From Cereibacter sphaeroides (GTDB lineage Bacteria; Pseudomonadota; Alphaproteobacteria; Rhodobacterales; Rhodobacteraceae), in NCBI GenBank assembly GCA_003243455.1, contig QFQS01000015.1, positions 1 through 26,470 of the forward strand: 26,470 nt of DNA. The letters run 5' to 3'. The translations under genes and the position numbers were made by a program. The notes under the pieces are model-generated. The model worked only from the letters and a program-made list of their open reading frames with translations. It searched no databases and had not been told where the DNA came from. Shown here piece by piece: positions 8,278 through 15,595 of the stretch; within the stretch, counting starts at the first letter, position 1, and every line of letters starts with the position of its first letter.

Positions 8278-8802
8278 CTAGGCAGTCGCGGATGAGGTCT
8301 CGCATGAAAGTGGGGCGATCTCTGCCAAGCGGTGGCGGCCTTTCTCAGTCAGACGCATGCGAAGTTGCTCGCGCCCGTCGGACTTCCCGTCGAGTTCGAT
8401 CCACCCGCGCTGGGCGGCGTAGCGAATTTCAGTCGCATCGTGCATGGTCTCGAAGTTCGAAGCTTCGACCCACTTCTCAACAGGCGTGGGGTTTTCGAAG
8501 GCGAGGTCATCCAGTAGCTCGCGGACTTTGACCTGCGTGGGGCTGAGGTCGGCCGGCGTGGCCTCTTTCGCATTATCGCTCGCGTAGGCCCTGCCCTTTT
8601 CCGTGATGAGAAATCTGAACCGCGACGGCGTGGATCCGCTCTCCACAATGGTGACGAGGCCCTTCTTGGCCGCGTAGCGAAGCTCGGTGAGACCGTGCAT
8701 TGGGTCGAACCAGTCGCGCGCAAACACCGTTTCCTGTGGTGCCGGGTTGTTGTCCGCGAGGTCCGCCAGCAGGGTGTCCGCGCGATTGGCGAGCTTCGTC
8801 AT
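8278..8802 (-). CDS. Protein with two tandem winged-helix-like repeats
   Basis: This 174-residue protein is made of two copies of a domain of about 70 residues. Residues 10-75 (LLADLADNNPAPQETVFARD, TELRYAAKKGLVTI, FRFLITEKGRAYA) align with residues 95-163 (LLDDLAFENPTPVEKWVEAS, TEIRYAAQRGWIEL, LRMRLTEKGRHRLA). Each copy has the helix-helix-strand-TxKG-strand pattern of winged-helix DNA-binding proteins. Two domains in one chain would suit binding to a direct repeat as a monomer, which is inference. The ATG at 8802 overlaps the stop of the preceding ART-like gene by 4 bases (ATGA), so translation is coupled. No signal peptide or catalytic motif is present. Confidence 0.72.
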   Translation of the reverse strand: MTKLANRADTLLADLADNNPAPQETVFARDWFDPMHGLTELRYAAKKGLVTIVESGSTPSRFRFLITEKGRAYASDNAKEATPADLSPTQVKVRELLDDLAFENPTPVEKWVEASNFETMHDATEIRYAAQRGWIELDGKSDGREQLRMRLTEKGRHRLAEIAPLSCETSSATA

Positions 8803-9194
8803 AGGCTGACCTCTTCCGCTGGCTCCTTGCAGACGTCGCTTGCCAGCTGGTCGAATGGGATGACCGGCATCGAGGTGACATCGATGATGCCGAGGTATCG
8901 GTGCACCGGATGGTTCGTGATGAGTGGGTCAGGGCGAAGCCGGGATTTATCGACCCGAGCATCGTCAATGACGAACACAACGACATCCGCGAAGTGCTCG
9001 CGAGGGACGCTGTCGGCGTCCCCGAAGCGACAATACTGCTCCACCATCACCATAAGGCTGACTGCGGCGACTTCAGAGAGGTAGACGCCCTCGTCGATGC
9101 CCGGCCAGTTGCTCTGGCCGCGCCCTGGCGCTCCAAGGCCATGCCGCAAGATGCTCGGCACGTTCTTCTTAAAGGTGGCGTGGAAGAAGGGCAT
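8799..9194 (-). CDS. ADP-ribosyltransferase / RNA 2'-phosphotransferase-like protein
   Basis: This 131-residue protein looks like a small ART-fold domain. FHATFKKNVPSILRHGL at the start matches the H-[GA]-T plus helix plus GL pattern of KptA/PARP-like folds, in which the histidine holds NAD. GVYLSEVAAVSLMVMV matches the following Y-L-S/T strand and helix, and ADVVVFVIDD with SRLRPDP matches the later core strands. Family members transfer ADP-ribose from NAD or use NAD+ to remove an RNA 2'-phosphate; which applies cannot be told from sequence. The start codon lies inside a 10-bp inverted repeat (9183-9219). The end overlaps the winged-helix gene by 4 bases. The assignment rests on motif order only. 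Confidence 0.62.
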   Translation of the reverse strand: MPFFHATFKKNVPSILRHGLGAPGRGQSNWPGIDEGVYLSEVAAVSLMVMVEQYCRFGDADSVPREHFADVVVFVIDDARVDKSRLRPDPLITNHPVHRYLGIIDVTSMPVIPFDQLASDVCKEPAEEVSL

Positions 9195-9219
9195 GGCGAC
9201 TTATATCACGCCCTTCTTC
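9183..9219 (-). promoter_or_regulatory. Hairpin across the start codon of the ART-like gene
   Basis: GAAGAAGGGC (9183-9192) and GCCCTTCTTC (9210-9219) form a perfect 10-bp inverted repeat. In the minus-strand mRNA the stem would trap the only Shine-Dalgarno-like purine run (GAAGAAGGG) against codons 2-4, with the AUG (9194-9192) at the edge of the 17-base loop. This suggests translational repression or coupling to ssb, which ends 12 bases beyond the stem. Confidence 0.55.
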
Positions 9220-9231
9220 GCGCGCACGGCG

Positions 9232-9642
9232 TCAGAACGGCGCTTCTTCCAGATGCGTGTTTTCGGCATCGGCGCCGGCGCCGGTCTCGCTGCGGCTGTC
9301 GAGAATCGTGAGATCCCCGCGGAAGCGCTGAAGGACGATCTCGGTCGTGTACTTCTCGGCGCCGGACTGGTCCTGCCACTTGCGCGTCTGGAGCTGCCCC
9401 TCGATGTACACCTTCGAGCCCTTCTTCAGGTACTGCTCGGCGATCTTGGCGAGGTTTTCGTTGAAGATGACGATCGAGTGCCACTCGGTCTTCTCCTTGC
9501 GCTCGCCCGACTGCTTGTCGCGCCAGGTCTCGGAAGTCGCGATGCGCAGATTGACGACGGGGTCGCCGTTGCCGAGCCGGCGGACCTCGGGGTCTCGACC
9601 GAGGTTTCCGACCAGGATGACCTTATTCACGCTACCCGCCAT
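9232..9642 (-). CDS. ssb: Single-stranded DNA-binding protein
   Basis: This 136-residue SSB coats single-stranded DNA during replication and repair. It opens with the standard MAGSVNKVILVGNLGRDPEVR and keeps the OB-fold landmarks VVNLRIATSETWRDK, EWHSIVIFNENLAKIAEQYL, GSKVYIEGQLQTRKWQD and TTEIVLQ. The C-terminal tip EEAPF retains the acidic residues and terminal Pro-Phe that recruit partner proteins in bacterial SSBs, though the linker is much shorter than the roughly 50 residues in chromosomal copies, as is usual for plasmid and phage versions. The ATG at 9642 has GGAG about 8 bases upstream. An AT-rich gap of 217 bases separates it from the gene above. Confidence 0.95.
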   Translation of the reverse strand: MAGSVNKVILVGNLGRDPEVRRLGNGDPVVNLRIATSETWRDKQSGERKEKTEWHSIVIFNENLAKIAEQYLKKGSKVYIEGQLQTRKWQDQSGAEKYTTEIVLQRFRGDLTILDSRSETGAGADAENTHLEEAPF

Positions 9643-9859
9643 GGGGAATCTCCGTACTCTATTGCTTTCCGAAATCGTCGACTTGTTAATTCGCGATAAA
9701 ACGGATTTGGGGTTACAATTCGGCCTACTATTCAGCCTATTTACCCGATTTTACGTCCAGCGACGACATTTTAATCGTCTAGGAAATTTGCACGCGGTTG
9801 CTCTCAACGAACCGCAAGCTCATCTAGACATGATCAGAACGAAGAGCCGTACCGTCCGC

Positions 9860-10531
9860 CTAAGGAACGTCCTGGGCAACCAGATAGTGCGTAATCTCGT
9901 TGTTTCGGACGCGAATTGGCATGCGTTTGAAATACGGCATGCCGATCGGCTCCATGATTTGGATCGACTGCGCAAGCACCGTTTCTCGGTCGGCGGGAGC
10001 GAGGATCGAGAGAAGCTTGAAGCCGGCCGTGATCACTCGAGCTTCGTCTGGAGACACGGCGGCCGACATGTCCTCGATGATTGCAACCAGGTTGACGAGC
10101 AGCTGGTCCGCCTCATCTGCGAAGAGCATGTTCTGGAGCGGGATCGCTCTCAGGTGACGGAGAATGAACAGCACATTGTCGGGCTCCGCGTGGCGCAGGT
10201 GGCCCCGGGGCAGGCATTCCACCTGCCGTCCGTCGTTAAAGACGAGCGTGATCATGTGCATGATGCTGACGATCAGCGCGTGCGAGACTGTGGTCTGCGG
10301 CAGCGTGAAGACGGTGGTCGGCGCCAGCACGTTCACATACTGCACGAAAAGATCATGCCGGCGGGCGATATCCTCAGGCAGGTTGGCGCCTGATAGGAAG
10401 TCCGGAATGAATGTTGACGACGGGCCCGACCGAGTGTCCTCAGCGGCCTCCATCGGCAATCGAAGCCGAGACTTTCTCAGGCTTCGGATCGTCTGCTCGA
10501 CGATCTCATCGTTTTGGCGCCATGCACCCAT
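9860..10531 (-). CDS. Hypothetical protein, mostly helical
   Basis: This 223-residue protein was not recognised. ATG 10531 with GGGGA 6 bases upstream fixes the start. The sequence looks mainly alpha-helical with hydrophobic repeats (SHALIVSIMHMITLVFNDG, ADQLLVNLVAIIEDMSAAV, ITAGFKLLSILAP). No segment is long enough to be a clear membrane helix, and there are no cysteine, histidine or nucleotide-binding motifs. It lies just upstream of ssb, separated by an AT-rich gap of 217 bases that may hold a separate promoter. Confidence 0.6.
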   Translation of the reverse strand: MGAWRQNDEIVEQTIRSLRKSRLRLPMEAAEDTRSGPSSTFIPDFLSGANLPEDIARRHDLFVQYVNVLAPTTVFTLPQTTVSHALIVSIMHMITLVFNDGRQVECLPRGHLRHAEPDNVLFILRHLRAIPLQNMLFADEADQLLVNLVAIIEDMSAAVSPDEARVITAGFKLLSILAPADRETVLAQSIQIMEPIGMPYFKRMPIRVRNNEITHYLVAQDVP

Positions 10532-10589
10532 GCGGTCCCCGTAGCGACCGCACCGCGATCGACTCAGAGACTAGCTGAAATGACCGCCT

Positions 10590-10624
10590 GGAGCGAAGCT
10601 CCGTTTGAGGGGCAGCTTCGTTCC
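10590..10624 (-). terminator. Hairpin after the HAD phosphatase gene
   Basis: GGAGCGAAGCT (10590-10600) and AGCTTCGTTCC (10614-10624) form an 11-bp stem with one mismatch and a 13-base loop, 14 bases beyond the stop codon of the HAD gene. There is no T run on either side, so it could be a weak terminator, an mRNA-stabilising stem or a protein site. Confidence 0.4.
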
Positions 10625-10638
10625 AGTTTACCGCCCCG

Positions 10639-11085
10639 TCAGGCAGCATGCTCCAACGCGAAGCATTCATGATGCGAGTGCACGAACGTCACCGAGTGGC
10701 GGAGGCAGCCGCGAATGACGGAGGCCTCCATATCGTCGACCAGGACGGTACAACCAAGGCGAGCGGCTTCCATTCCCTTCCAATGGTCGAAGTCCACCAA
10801 AAGCGGGTGATCTGGATCCTCGTGGCGATTGGCAAAGGCGGCGAATAGGTCCACCGGTACGCTCGATACGCCGCTGATGAGGCTCGGATCGAGCCCGTGG
10901 GCGCGAAGCTGTTCAAGCGCCTCCTCGGCCCATGGCCGGGGCGTGCGGAACGTAACCAGGTAGTGGCACTTGTCCGGATTGCCGCGGATGTAATCACGGA
11001 AGAAGCGTGAATTCGGACCGTTGATCAGCGTCTCGTCGATGTCCCAAGCGATCGTCTTGTGGTTATCGAGGATGGCATTGCGCAT
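10639..11085 (-). CDS. HAD-superfamily phosphatase
   Basis: This 148-residue protein belongs to the haloacid dehalogenase phosphatases. Motif I is AWDIDETL, with nucleophile Asp15, acid/base Asp17 and Thr19. Motif II is the Thr/Ser at the end of the next strand (HYLVTFRTPRPW), and motif IV is CTVLVDDMEASV. Small phage HADs of this kind resemble the phosphatase domain of polynucleotide kinase or 5'-nucleotidases; the true substrate is unknown. It contains no kinase domain. The ATG at 11085 has AAGG about 9 bases upstream. A terminator at 11307-11337 lies upstream of it, so it probably opens a new transcription unit. Confidence 0.8.
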   Translation of the reverse strand: MRNAILDNHKTIAWDIDETLINGPNSRFFRDYIRGNPDKCHYLVTFRTPRPWAEEALEQLRAHGLDPSLISGVSSVPVDLFAAFANRHEDPDHPLLVDFDHWKGMEAARLGCTVLVDDMEASVIRGCLRHSVTFVHSHHECFALEHAA

Positions 11086-11306
11086 ATGGATGCCTTTCTA
11101 CAGCGTCTTGCAGCCGTCTCGTGGAGACCTCTCGGTGCTGTCGCTGATCGATTCGCCAGTATGTGTCAGGAGTCGGAGGCCCATTCTTTTCGACATTGCT
11201 GACGTTCGTGTCGTGGATGTCCGCGTCGTCACGCTCTTGCTATCGGCCTGCCTCACAAGCTGTCCTGGTGCCTTGGTAGAGCTTCATGGGCGTTGGACTT
11301 ACACAT

Positions 11307-11337
11307 AAAAAAGGGGCAGCCCGGCTCGGGCAGCCCC
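11307..11337 (-). terminator. Rho-independent terminator after the 154-residue gene
   Basis: On the minus strand, GGGGC and GCCCC arms enclose a second GCCCG/CGGGC stem, separated by an A-A mismatch and closed by a 3-base loop (11313-11337). This is followed by six T residues (A run 11307-11312 on the plus strand). It lies 14 bases after the stop codon at 11352 and ends the upstream operon. Confidence 0.88.
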
Positions 11338-11351
11338 ATCTGCTGGCACGA

Positions 11352-11816
11352 TCAGCCGGAGAAGTAGGCTCCGTACTGATAGCTGTATTCGACGTCTGGG
11401 CCGGCGGGAAGCGCCGGTGTCTCTCGCATGCGAAGCTGCCGTTCGCGACCGAGCCCGATCACCCGCAGGGTGTCGCCCTGCATCACACCGTAGAGCTTGA
11501 TGAAGCCATCCGTCATGGCATCGCCAAGCGCGGCCGCGGCCTTGTCCGAAATGAGAGCGGTCACGCTGGAGACGTCGCCGGCGGCGGACATGAGAAGCTG
11601 GGCGCGATAGAAGTCTCCGTTGCGCCCCGAGAGCTTCGTGACGTCGGAAAGGGTGCCCTGATACACCGCGGCCTTCCCCTGGGAAGTCGGCGCCGACGGC
11701 TTGTTGGAAGGCCGACGGCGGGCTGGCGTCGCCTGGATTGCGCCGGCCGACGCGCTCTTACGGCGCGCGATGATCGCGGCGACCGCCTTGTACGGGAGCT
11801 TCTTTGCGGTGCTCAT
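11352..11816 (-). CDS. Hypothetical protein with basic, disordered N-terminus
   Basis: This 154-residue protein has a lysine/arginine/alanine-rich first 50 residues (KLPYKAVAAIIARRKSASAG, PARRRPSNKPSAP) that look disordered and able to bind nucleic acid. A folded beta-rich domain follows (AAVYQGTLSDVTKLSGRNGD, FIKLYGVMQGDTLRVIGLG) that could be OB-like. I do not know its family. Combined with a basic tail, an OB-like domain would suit single-strand nucleic acid binding, but this is a guess. ATG 11816 has AAGGA about 10 bases upstream. It is the last gene of its operon, since a strong terminator follows. Confidence 0.65.
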   Translation of the reverse strand: MSTAKKLPYKAVAAIIARRKSASAGAIQATPARRRPSNKPSAPTSQGKAAVYQGTLSDVTKLSGRNGDFYRAQLLMSAAGDVSSVTALISDKAAAALGDAMTDGFIKLYGVMQGDTLRVIGLGRERQLRMRETPALPAGPDVEYSYQYGAYFSG

Positions 11817-11900
11817 TTGGACGTCCTTCCTGGGATTTGGGAGTGAATGGGCTCACTCCGGCTTCCTAGGCTTCAGTCGTCTCTCTTCCTCGCCGCTCTC

Positions 11901-12632
11901 TTACGGCGCCCAGTCGGCATGCCACTTCGATTTTCCGAGGCAACCGCGGAAGGCCGCCGCGTCGAAGGTTGCCTCGTTTTTCTGACTGCATTGCGCTACC
12001 GCAGCCATGCAGGCGTTTGAATCGGTCCCCTTTGCGGAAGGCCCGTAACAACGCATCGCAGCCTCAGCATACAGCTTGCGCGACATCATCGCGTTTTCGG
12101 CGGCGACCGGATCCTGTTTAAGCGGGATGCCGAGAGCTTTTGCGATGACAGGCGCCGCGCCGGCCATATCGAAAACCGTGTCCACGGTCGTTCCGGTGTC
12201 GGTGAAGAAGCGCACCGTGAGCTTCGAGCTGTCGAGGATGTTCCGAAGCGTCCCGGTAAGAGGCGCCTCCTCCTGCCCATGCCAGATCCGCTCTCGGACA
12301 AGGCTCGGGAGCGCGAACGGCGTCTCGAGGCCAGACATCGGCGGCGGGGTTTCCAAGAACACGACGGCCTTTTCGTCGGGGCGAACCGCCGCGATACGCC
12401 CGGTCAGCTTGAGCCGGTCGAATGAATTGTCGGGCAGCTTGAGGGTTATGTAGGCCCGTCGATCTTTCGGCCGTGAAATGGTGATCGTATAGCCTTCGGC
12501 GTTTGTCGCAGATGCGGCTGGCCCCATTTCCGTGGTCTTCGGATCGCGAAATCGCTCTTCATAAGACCATGCGCCGGCGTATGCCGATGAGGCGGTGATA
12601 AGCCCGACAATGAGGGCAACGCATTTGAGCAT
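11901..12632 (-). CDS. Secreted/periplasmic protein with signal peptide
   Basis: This 243-residue protein begins MLKCVALIVGLITASSAYAG, a Sec signal peptide with a likely cut after SAYA. The ATG at 12632 was chosen because it puts the signal peptide at the N-terminus; the longer frame from 12683 adds 17 residues before it. The mature part is a beta-rich domain (YTITISRPKDRRAYITLKL, KAVVFLETPPPM, KLTVRFFTDTGTTVDTVFD) distantly like periplasmic invasion-associated (IalB-type) proteins. It is followed by a C-terminal region of about 60 residues with four cysteines (RCYGPS, NACMAAVAQCSQ, FRGCLGK) that could form two disulfides in the periplasm. Function is unknown. Confidence 0.65.
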   Translation of the reverse strand: MLKCVALIVGLITASSAYAGAWSYEERFRDPKTTEMGPAASATNAEGYTITISRPKDRRAYITLKLPDNSFDRLKLTGRIAAVRPDEKAVVFLETPPPMSGLETPFALPSLVRERIWHGQEEAPLTGTLRNILDSSKLTVRFFTDTGTTVDTVFDMAGAAPVIAKALGIPLKQDPVAAENAMMSRKLYAEAAMRCYGPSAKGTDSNACMAAVAQCSQKNEATFDAAAFRGCLGKSKWHADWAP

Positions 12633-12706
12633 CGGTCCGGAGCCTTGTGGAGAGAGCGGCGAGTCATTCACTGATATCTGCACGCGATCAGCGAACCAAG
12701 TCGCCC

Positions 12707-13321
12707 TTACGCGTATGTGTCGCGCACGAAAATGCGCTTGAGCTTCAGCTTGTCAGCGATCTGATCATCGTCGAGGTATTCCAGGAGCGTGAGCACAGTG
12801 CCCGCCCCTCCTCCGTTCACGAGGATGCTGCGCTTGCCTCGCATGTCAGGGGGAAACGCCGCCGGGTTAAGGCTGCCGGCGAAGCCCTTGAAGTCGGGGT
12901 GGGTGGCGTTCCAGATGATCTCGAGTGCTTCTTCCCGACGTGGCGTCCGAGCGTCGTCGGCGATTTCGCGGTCCACGATAGCCTGGCGCAGTTGGTCGGG
13001 TGAACCCGGCACCGACATGTCGCAGTAGCCCGCGAAATATCGGGTGATCCCGTTGAAGGGAATTTCGCAGAACACCATCGTGACGTCCCCCGCCTTGAAC
13101 TCCGACATCCCGAACATGCCACGCCGATAAAACAGCGGCGGCATCACCTCGAGCATCAGGTCATAGCAGTCGGGTTCGATCTCGAACCATTCGCCGGCCC
13201 ATAGCGCTCCTGACGCCTTCTTTGCGTCGTACGGAGCGTCGTCGTAGCGCCCGAATAGAGCGTACATTTCAGCGCGCGTGGCAGCGCCGAGCGCCACCCT
13301 GCGGAAAGCAGTATGTGTCAT
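12707..13321 (-). CDS. DUF1419 family protein
   Basis: This 204-residue protein matches the DUF1419 family found mainly on Rhizobiales plasmids. Landmarks are GEWFEIEPDCYDLMLEVMPP, FYRRGMFGMSEF, TRYFAGYCDM, REEALEIIWNATHPDFKGF and ILVNGGGAGTVLTLLEYL. Members have no established function. ATG 13321 has AGGA about 7 bases upstream, and the preceding gene ends 17 bases earlier, so they are likely co-transcribed. This protein is one of the better host-range clues in the window. The identification is from memory of the family pattern. Confidence 0.8.
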   Translation of the reverse strand: MTHTAFRRVALGAATRAEMYALFGRYDDAPYDAKKASGALWAGEWFEIEPDCYDLMLEVMPPLFYRRGMFGMSEFKAGDVTMVFCEIPFNGITRYFAGYCDMSVPGSPDQLRQAIVDREIADDARTPRREEALEIIWNATHPDFKGFAGSLNPAAFPPDMRGKRSILVNGGGAGTVLTLLEYLDDDQIADKLKLKRIFVRDTYA

Positions 13322-13338
13322 GTCGATCCTGGATATGA

Positions 13339-14229
13339 TTATGCGCGGGCGGGCGTAAATGCAGCCAGACTGTCGCGCAGATAGAATGTTGCCGGGACTG
13401 CTTCGAACCCGACGGCGGGGCGTACGCCATAGTCGTCGAGTTGACGCTTAAGATCCTGGAAGTGAATGCTCAACTCCTCGGCGAGAGTGAACAACGCTAC
13501 GTAGCGATTTCTGAAATCTGCCAGATCGACGGGATTTACGACCCGCTGCGGCGATCGTTTAACGGGGTTGCGCACCACTTGATAGGGTAGCAATCGTTGA
13601 TCGACGAGAGCCTTTACGACCTTTGTCGACCAGCGCGCGATTTCCTCGACGTTGCGCAAAGAGAGGAGCCCTTCATCCGGGAGCCTCACCAATGGCGAGA
13701 TCTCACCTGGGTTCACCAGAATGGATAGGTACCCGCGATTGATGGGGTCAATGGCGACGTCTGATAAATCACCGTTCAGCAATAGGTCGATGACTTCGAG
13801 AGCGGAACAGTCCGCCCGTTTCGCGGCGGCGGGTATCGACTGCAAAGAAGATGAAGTTGGTGCCGTCGCTTTCGCCTTCAGGCGAGCGAGAAAGAGGTCC
13901 AAGTCGCTCTTCCGGAGGCCGTGATCTTTGAGGGTCTCGGTTCCGCCGACGATAAACGGAACCAGATATCCAGCCTCGAGGAGCAGGCGATCGTGTGGAC
14001 GAGGGATGTTGAGATACTCGCGCGCCTTCGCGAGCGACATCATCTCGGCGACACCCGATAGAAACCCTTCGACGTCGGCCCCTTGGATCACCACCCGGTT
14101 AGCGCTCAGCGCCCCGTGGCCGACGGGCAGTCGACCCGCGGCAGCGAGGATGGCCCGAAGCCGCTTGTGGTGCAGGCCGAAGTGCTTGCTGGCAGTGTAG
14201 ATCGTCCACGATGCCGCGTTAGAGTCCAT
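13339..14229 (-). CDS. TniQ-C-terminus-like multi-HTH DNA-binding protein
   Basis: This 296-residue protein resembles the C-terminal half of the long TniQ proteins of Rhizobiales, which help choose target sites for Tn7/Tn5053-type transposases. It has several excisionase/MerR-like helix-turn-helix units (YTASKHFGLHHKRLRAILAA, SIPAAAKRADCSALEVIDLL, SLRNVEEIARWSTKVVKALV, and ELSIHFQDLKRQLDDYGVRP). The typical end is also present (VVNPVDLADFRNRYVALF, ATFYLRDSLA). The N-terminal TniQ zinc-binding domain is absent. ATG 14229 overlaps the stop of the preceding gene by 11 bases. A longer frame from 14289 is possible but less natural. No transposase partner lies nearby, so it may act as a plain DNA-binding protein. 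Confidence 0.62.
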   Translation of the reverse strand: MDSNAASWTIYTASKHFGLHHKRLRAILAAAGRLPVGHGALSANRVVIQGADVEGFLSGVAEMMSLAKAREYLNIPRPHDRLLLEAGYLVPFIVGGTETLKDHGLRKSDLDLFLARLKAKATAPTSSSLQSIPAAAKRADCSALEVIDLLLNGDLSDVAIDPINRGYLSILVNPGEISPLVRLPDEGLLSLRNVEEIARWSTKVVKALVDQRLLPYQVVRNPVKRSPQRVVNPVDLADFRNRYVALFTLAEELSIHFQDLKRQLDDYGVRPAVGFEAVPATFYLRDSLAAFTPARA

Positions 14230-14701
14230 GTGGTCCGCCAGCTGCCTTTGAAAGTGTCTCAAGCCAAAAGGCGAGCCACCGCCGATCAAATGCGTTCCGA
14301 GTTTCGGTGATCAGGGTCCGGAACTCCTTCATAGGGAGCCTCCGAAAACCGCATGCCTCGGTTGCCCTGCCCCAGCAGTAATTCTCGAGCACATGCGCTT
14401 CCTCGACCTCTCCGTCGACGTCGAATAGGCGGCCATCGGCGGAAACAAGAGCATGTCGCCACTTGATGTGGCGCCAACTGCTTGATGGCTTGCCGATAAA
14501 GGCTACGACCGGTTCGGCTCTTATGGCCGAAGCTTCGAGGACCTGGAGCAGCGCGAGCGCAAAGGTTCCGCAGAGGCCACTCGTGGCGATATCGCGGTCG
14601 TGCTCGTCGATAGCGGCCCGTTCGATAAGCGCCGCTATCGGATGTAGGCTGCGAGGCTCAGGCCTGGTCGCATTTGGCTCTTCGAGCAGGACCAATGTCA
14701 T
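14219..14701 (-). CDS. Hypothetical protein, possible papain-like (C-H-D) fold
   Basis: This 160-residue protein has a Cys in SGLCGTFALALLQVLEAS at the start of a helix, a His in KWRHALVSADG at the start of a strand, and an Asp in GRLFDVDGEV soon after. That order and spacing are seen in papain-like, NlpC/P60-like and transglutaminase-like folds and would supply a catalytic triad. The fold is inferred from this pattern only. It could be a peptidase, amidase, deamidase or an inactive relative. The gene overlaps the 3' end of thymidine kinase by 44 bases, so translation is probably coupled; a later non-ATG start cannot be excluded. Confidence 0.6.
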   Translation of the reverse strand: MTLVLLEEPNATRPEPRSLHPIAALIERAAIDEHDRDIATSGLCGTFALALLQVLEASAIRAEPVVAFIGKPSSSWRHIKWRHALVSADGRLFDVDGEVEEAHVLENYCWGRATEACGFRRLPMKEFRTLITETRNAFDRRWLAFWLETLSKAAGGPHGL

Positions 14702-15269
14702 CGCTCATCCAGTGCTTTCGGCAGACCGACACATACCGGTTATCGCCACCGACTTCGATGACATTCCCGCTCTTTTCGGTCCGGCCTGCCGCATCATAAC
14801 GGAGGATCTGGCCAGCCTTTCGGCCACACCAGCAGAGCTGCTTGATCTCCTTGATGTCGTCGGCGAGGGCCAAAATCGCTTCGATCGCCGGCCCGAAGAG
14901 CGAGCCAAACACGTTGTTTTTGAGCCCGAACGCCATGACAGGGATGTCGAGCTCGTCGACGATCTTCGCGGCCTGCCACATGTGCGCGGCGGTCATGAAC
15001 TGGCACTCATCCATCAAAACGGCGCTCACCGGGTTTTCCCGGTGGAGCACAGCGATGATCTGATGAAGGTCGTCGTCCTCGCCGAGCGCGATCGCGTCTT
15101 CCGAGATCCCGATCCGCGAAGCGATCTTCCCGACGCCGCTTCGACGATCGATGGCGCTTGTGACGAGGACGATATTGCCGCCGTTCTCGACCCAGTTTTG
15201 GCGGATGGAGAGGAGCTGCAGGCTCTTTCCTGCGTTCATCACCGAGTAGTGGAAGTGAAGCTTCGCCAT
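14658..15269 (-). CDS. tdk: Thymidine kinase (TK1 type)
   Basis: This 203-residue enzyme phosphorylates thymidine to dTMP with ATP in the salvage pathway. The P-loop is SVMNAGKS (residues 9-16). The catalytic acid lies in LMDECQFM (Glu88 in DECQF, 87-91), followed by FGLKNNVFG, the lid region of TK1 enzymes. A structural zinc site is suggested by LCWCGRKA and SVCRKHW. Length is normal for the bacterial/T4-like type. It starts one base after the membrane gene ends, with a weak GGAC upstream, and the next gene overlaps its end. Thymidine kinases are frequent in large phages, where they feed dTTP pools. Confidence 0.93.
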   Translation of the reverse strand: MAKLHFHYSVMNAGKSLQLLSIRQNWVENGGNIVLVTSAIDRRSGVGKIASRIGISEDAIALGEDDDLHQIIAVLHRENPVSAVLMDECQFMTAAHMWQAAKIVDELDIPVMAFGLKNNVFGSLFGPAIEAILALADDIKEIKQLCWCGRKAGQILRYDAAGRTEKSGNVIEVGGDNRYVSVCRKHWMSDDIGPARRAKCDQA

Positions 15270-15270
15270 T

Positions 15271-15570
15271 TCAGTGTCCAGTCAGAGCGTACTCGGCGCC
15301 CGAAACGACGAGCGCGAAGGCGATGGCAATCGCGGAGATCAGCATCCATTGGCGGATCGAGATCGCCTGCAGAGGATGGAAGCGTATGGAGTAGACCACG
15401 AGGAACGCGACGGTGAGCGCCAAGAGGTTCGGCTGAAGGAAGGCGGGTCCGCCTGCGGTTGCGAGGTTCCAGACCAGTACGACGATGAATGTCAGCGCGA
15501 GCCACGCGTTCACCGCCAGCGGCCTGGCCCATGAAAATGCGCGCGGCGCCTGTTTCGGATTTGCAGTCAT
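15271..15570 (-). CDS. Small membrane protein, three helices
   Basis: This 99-residue protein starts at ATG 15570 with GAGGAAAA directly upstream; a longer frame from 15612 overlaps the preceding gene. After a short basic start there are three hydrophobic segments: PLAVNAWLALTFIVVLVWNL, NLLALTVAFLVVYSIRF, and WMLISAIAIAFALVVSGA. It is probably an inner-membrane protein. There is no recognised motif, and its length does not exclude a holin-like or spanin-like role, but nothing supports one. It lies between an ART-like gene and tdk with almost no spacing. Confidence 0.66.
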   Translation of the reverse strand: MTANPKQAPRAFSWARPLAVNAWLALTFIVVLVWNLATAGGPAFLQPNLLALTVAFLVVYSIRFHPLQAISIRQWMLISAIAIAFALVVSGAEYALTGH

Positions 15571-15595
15571 TTTTCCTCGGATCTTCTCGCAGCCA

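Noticed and set aside
14463..15416. 317-residue plus-strand open frame
   Set aside because: It lies opposite thymidine kinase and its neighbours; composition is typical of a shadow frame.
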